Of a stretch of DNA of 8,899 nt, positions 6,576-8,899 are shown one piece after another; the first letter of the stretch is position 1; the number at the start of each line of letters is the position of its first letter. Under the pieces are notes generated by a model, which saw nothing but the letters and a program-made list of their open reading frames with translations, was not told where the DNA came from and did not search any database. The stretch covers positions 1 to 8,899 of the forward strand of contig JACQOL010000073.1 in the NCBI GenBank assembly GCA_016202555.1. Direction: 5' to 3'. Source of the DNA: Chloroflexota bacterium. GTDB taxonomy: Bacteria > Chloroflexota > Dehalococcoidia > Dehalococcoidales > UBA2162. The position numbers and the translations under genes are program-made.

Positions 6576-7144
6576 ACAATGCGACAATTGAAAAACAAAC
6601 TCCAGACATAGTAGAAGCGTCACCAGATATCTACAATCCAATAATGCCTCCGGGTAAGGGGTTGATTGATTGGGATGCGTTCATTCAGCAAGAGCCAGAG
6701 AACCAACTCATCCGCACGGTTAGAGCGTTTCTCGCTGAATACCAAATTGAGACACCGCTGAGCCACCTTCAAGTATCTCAGCTACGCGATATCGAGCAGG
6801 GCTTAAGTACCTGGGTTCGTAGGGAAGAAAAGTTACTCAGCCGCGATAATACAGGAATTAGAAAAAAGTTCGTTGCTTTGGCTAACCGCTGGCACGAAGA
6901 GACCGATTATCTCTCATCGCCCTTACGTATCACTGATAACGATGCTTATTTGAAAATTATTTCTATGGGGGAAGCTGTTATCCCACTTATTCTCGAAGAC
7001 CTGCGAGAGCGTGGGGGAAATTGGTATCGAGCATTGAGAATACTAAGTGATGAAGACCCTGTATCCCCACCAGTTCGAGGTGAAGTACCGAAAATGAAAG
7101 AGGCTTGGCTTCGCTGGGGTCGTGATAAGGGCTACATCAAATGA
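6572..7144 (+). CDS. Uncharacterised protein with conserved-looking C-terminal domain
   Basis: This 190-residue protein has no function I can assign. The N-terminus (1-40) is polar and proline-containing and looks disordered. Residues 45-90 are likely helical (LSHLQVSQLRDIEQGL, 63-78). The C-terminal half (98-190) looks like a compact domain of a kind I recall from many hypothetical proteins: W107-HEET, YLSS at 113-116, a SMGEAVIPLIL block at 131-141, NWYRALRIL at 150-158, DPV at 162-164, and a closing MKEAWLRWGRDKGY near 175-188. I associate this domain with genes beside DUF7689-type proteins, which is the arrangement here; that is recollection, not a search result. AAGGAGG ends 7 nt before the ATG, a very strong Shine-Dalgarno, and the gene overlaps both neighbours by 4 bp, so the three products are probably made in step. 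Confidence 0.85.
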   Translation: MNNATIEKQTPDIVEASPDIYNPIMPPGKGLIDWDAFIQQEPENQLIRTVRAFLAEYQIETPLSHLQVSQLRDIEQGLSTWVRREEKLLSRDNTGIRKKFVALANRWHEETDYLSSPLRITDNDAYLKIISMGEAVIPLILEDLRERGGNWYRALRILSDEDPVSPPVRGEVPKMKEAWLRWGRDKGYIK

Positions 7145-7587
7145 CAGGCTTGCCTCTACCAACCGAGAGTTGCCAATCATTTCCAAATCTCAACAATAAA
7201 AATCACTCTATAACAAGTCCAGCATCTGACAACTACAACTGTATCGCGTGGGCTTTTGAAGTCAACGACAAGTGGATGTGGCCAGGAGACTTAGACTCCT
7301 ATTGGCCAGCCGGAGTGGCAGGGAGAGATGAACTGGAGACAATCACGCAGCTTTATATTGATAGTGGCTATGAAAAACGCGCGAGCGGTGAACGAGAAGA
7401 AGGGTACAAGAAGGTTGCTATCTTTGTGAATCGAGATGGTCCTACACATGCTGCGCTCCAACTCGACTCTGGTCATTGGACTAGCAAACTGGGTCGCGAG
7501 GAAGACATTCAGCACGGTACCCTACAGGCTCTTGAGGGGGGACCTTATGGCCAGGCTGTTATTTTTCTAAGAAAACCTCGTGCTTAG
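7141..7587 (+). CDS. DUF7689-like protein, candidate Cys/His hydrolase fold
   Basis: This 148-residue protein resembles a family of uncharacterised bacterial proteins (DUF7689-type), judged from the pattern alone. Visible landmarks are FPNL at 14-17, NYNCIAWAF with Cys34, WMWPG at 45-49, YWP at 54-56, the segment from Gly77 to Val92, PTHAALQL with His103, GHWTSKLG at 111-118, DIQH with His125, and a closing YGQAVIFLRKP at 136-146. A Cys at the start of a predicted helix and a later His in a beta-strand context are how papain-like, NlpC/P60-type and related enzymes place their catalytic pair, so Cys34/His103 is a plausible active site; this is inference. There is no signal peptide, so it would act in the cytoplasm. 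AAGGG ends 9 nt before the ATG, and the start overlaps the previous stop (ATGA). It is last in its operon and ends 11 bp from the convergent carboxyltransferase gene. Confidence 0.85.
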   Translation: MTGLPLPTESCQSFPNLNNKNHSITSPASDNYNCIAWAFEVNDKWMWPGDLDSYWPAGVAGRDELETITQLYIDSGYEKRASGEREEGYKKVAIFVNRDGPTHAALQLDSGHWTSKLGREEDIQHGTLQALEGGPYGQAVIFLRKPRA

Positions 7588-7598
7588 ATACGCAGAAT

Positions 7599-8899
7599 TT
7601 ATACCGGCATAATCCCGTGCTTCCGCCAGGGTCTTGTTTCCCACCTGTCCGCAGCTATCTCTAGGGCTTCAATCAGTCTCGGTCGGGTCTCGGCCGGGTC
7701 AATCACATCATCAACGTGCAGATTCTGAGCCGCCCGGTAGGGATTGGCAAATTCCTCCCGGTATTCTCTTATTTTTTCCTGTAACACTGCCTCTCTGTCT
7801 TTAGCTTGTTCTAACTCTTTGCGGAATATAATTGGCACCGCCCCTTCTGCTCCCATTACAGCCAGTTCAGTACTGGGCCAGCAAAAGACAAAATCAGTCC
7901 CGAAATCCTTGGAGCACATACCAATGTAGGAACCCCCATAGGCTTTCCGGATGGTAACGGTTAGCCTGGGAACTGTTGCCTCGGAATAGGCATAAAGCAT
8001 CTTCGCCCCGTGCCTGATGATACCCCGCCACTCTTGCTCTGTCCCCGGCAGGTATCCGGGCACATCAACCAATGTTACCAGCGGGATATTAAAAGCATCG
8101 CAAAAGCGGATAAAGCGTGATGCCTTATCACTGGCATCAATATCCAGACTTCCTGCCTTGGACATCGGTTGATTAGCTATGATGCCCACCGACCATCCGT
8201 TCAGTCTGGAAAAACAGGTAATAATATTAGGGGCAAACTGGGGGAAAAGCTCGAAGTAATTTTTCTTGCCGTCTGGTCTCTGGTCAAACACCTTTTCAAT
8301 TACCTTATGCATATCGTAAGGTTTGGCGGGATTGGCGGGAACGATATTGAACAGGCTATCGTCCCTGCGGTCGGGGGTGTCTCCCCAATCTACCCTCTTG
8401 GGCTTTTCCCGATTATTGGATGGCAGATAGCTCAGTAATTCCTTGATGTTATCAAAGCATTCCGTCTCGCTGTTTTCGGAGCGGCAAACAAAGCCGGCTT
8501 TTTTCTGGGCAGCATCAGCACCGCCAAGCTCCTGTTCACTCACTTCCTCTCCCAGTATCTCCTTAACTACCTTTGGTCCGGTAATAAAGGCATAATAAGC
8601 CTCGCCTTTAACCATAAAGGTGAAATCCATCAGAGCTGGTGAATAGACCGCTCCCCCGGCAGTTGGCCCTAGAATAGCACAAATCTGGGGGATTACTCCT
8701 GAGGCAATGGTATTGCGATAGAAGATTTTGCCGAAGCGGGATAGGGAATCGACCCCGTCCTGAATTCTGGCGCCTCCGGAGTCATTCAAGCCGATAACGG
8801 GACAACCCTGTGTCATCGCACTGTCCAGGACCCGGCAAATCTTATCGCCATGTGTCTCGGCTAAAGTCCCTCCCGTGCTGGTAAAGTCCTGGGAATAGA
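7599..8899 (-). CDS. Acyl-CoA carboxylase carboxyltransferase (beta) subunit, propionyl/methylmalonyl-CoA type, 5' end outside window
   Basis: This is a biotin-dependent carboxyltransferase of the PccB/MmdA family, which moves CO2 between carboxybiotin and acyl-CoA (usually propionyl-CoA to methylmalonyl-CoA). The open frame stays open to the window edge. Upstream of the first ATG (8816) the codons still encode family sequence (YSQDFTSTGG, then THGDKICRVLD), so that ATG is internal. About 432 residues are present, and by comparison with the usual length of about 515, some 80 N-terminal residues lie beyond 8899. Motifs include GLNDSGGARIQ, GPTAGGAVYSPAL (an oxyanion-loop region of the N-terminal half), VDVPGYLPGTEQE and KAYGGSYIGM in the C-terminal crotonase-fold half, and the usual end at ANPYRAA...VDDVIDP...TRPRLIEAL. 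Partner biotin carboxylase and biotin-carrier genes are not visible. It could also be the alpha subunit of a sodium-pumping decarboxylase; sequence alone does not separate these, so no symbol is given. Confidence 0.94.
   Translation of the reverse strand, partial: YSQDFTSTGGTLAETHGDKICRVLDSAMTQGCPVIGLNDSGGARIQDGVDSLSRFGKIFYRNTIASGVIPQICAILGPTAGGAVYSPALMDFTFMVKGEAYYAFITGPKVVKEILGEEVSEQELGGADAAQKKAGFVCRSENSETECFDNIKELLSYLPSNNREKPKRVDWGDTPDRRDDSLFNIVPANPAKPYDMHKVIEKVFDQRPDGKKNYFELFPQFAPNIITCFSRLNGWSVGIIANQPMSKAGSLDIDASDKASRFIRFCDAFNIPLVTLVDVPGYLPGTEQEWRGIIRHGAKMLYAYSEATVPRLTVTIRKAYGGSYIGMCSKDFGTDFVFCWPSTELAVMGAEGAVPIIFRKELEQAKDREAVLQEKIREYREEFANPYRAAQNLHVDDVIDPAETRPRLIEALEIAADRWETRPWRKHGIMPV

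Noticed and set aside
7291..7515. A 74-codon - strand open frame inside the DUF7689-like gene
   Set aside because: It is antisense to a gene with family motifs and has no supporting ribosome binding site that I can see.
7566..7588. Hairpin TCTAAG/CTTAGA across the cassette stop codon as a terminator
   Set aside because: The stem is only 6 bp and A/T-rich with an 11-nt loop; no U-tract follows on either strand (on the - strand an A-tract follows).
5867..7598. Flanking repeats or attachment sites bounding the three-gene cassette
   Set aside because: I compared both edges by eye and found no matching direct or inverted repeat, tRNA end or integrase; horizontal origin rests only on composition and gene content.
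8169..8438. + strand open frame of 89 codons at the right end
   Set aside because: It is antisense to the carboxyltransferase gene, whose frame is continuous and conserved to the window edge.

Overview
The window looks like part of a bacterial chromosome, most likely from the phylum Chloroflexota and probably a Dehalococcoidia-like lineage. That placement is inferred from the character of the alanyl-tRNA synthetase, which carries a cysteine-rich insert after its GPCGPC motif, and of the Tgt and delta-subunit proteins. It was not tested by any search. No RNA gene, insertion sequence, CRISPR array or prophage gene is visible. The longest stretch without a gene is the 208-bp divergent region at 5867-6074.

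Left part (27-5866): a small MoaD/ThiS-type sulfur-carrier protein on the + strand converges on a housekeeping block on the - strand. Read in its own direction the block is holA (DNA polymerase III delta), alaS (alanyl-tRNA synthetase), ruvX (YqgF-type Holliday-junction resolvase family) and tgt (tRNA-guanine transglycosylase). alaS and ruvX are 2 bp apart and tgt follows about 75 bp later, so these three probably share a transcript. A near-consensus sigma-70-type promoter lies directly against the alaS start codon and predicts a leaderless or almost leaderless mRNA. holA has its own candidate extended -10 promoter and a TTG start.

Middle part (5987-7587): a compact + strand cassette of three genes. 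A TTGACA/TATAAA promoter leads into genes joined by two exact 4-bp ATGA overlaps, each with a good Shine-Dalgarno. It encodes a 166-aa predicted beta-sandwich protein with a lysine-rich tail, a 190-aa protein with a conserved-looking C-terminal domain, and a 148-aa protein resembling the uncharacterised DUF7689-type family, with a Cys and a His placed as in small papain-like hydrolases. The DNA here looks more A/T-rich than the flanking housekeeping genes. This is the best candidate for an undescribed system. Its function is unknown and nothing in the sequence proves one.

Right part (7599-8899): the C-terminal five-sixths of an acyl-CoA carboxylase carboxyltransferase subunit (propionyl/methylmalonyl-CoA type) on the - strand. 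It runs off the window at its 5' end and ends only 11 bp from the stop of the cassette.
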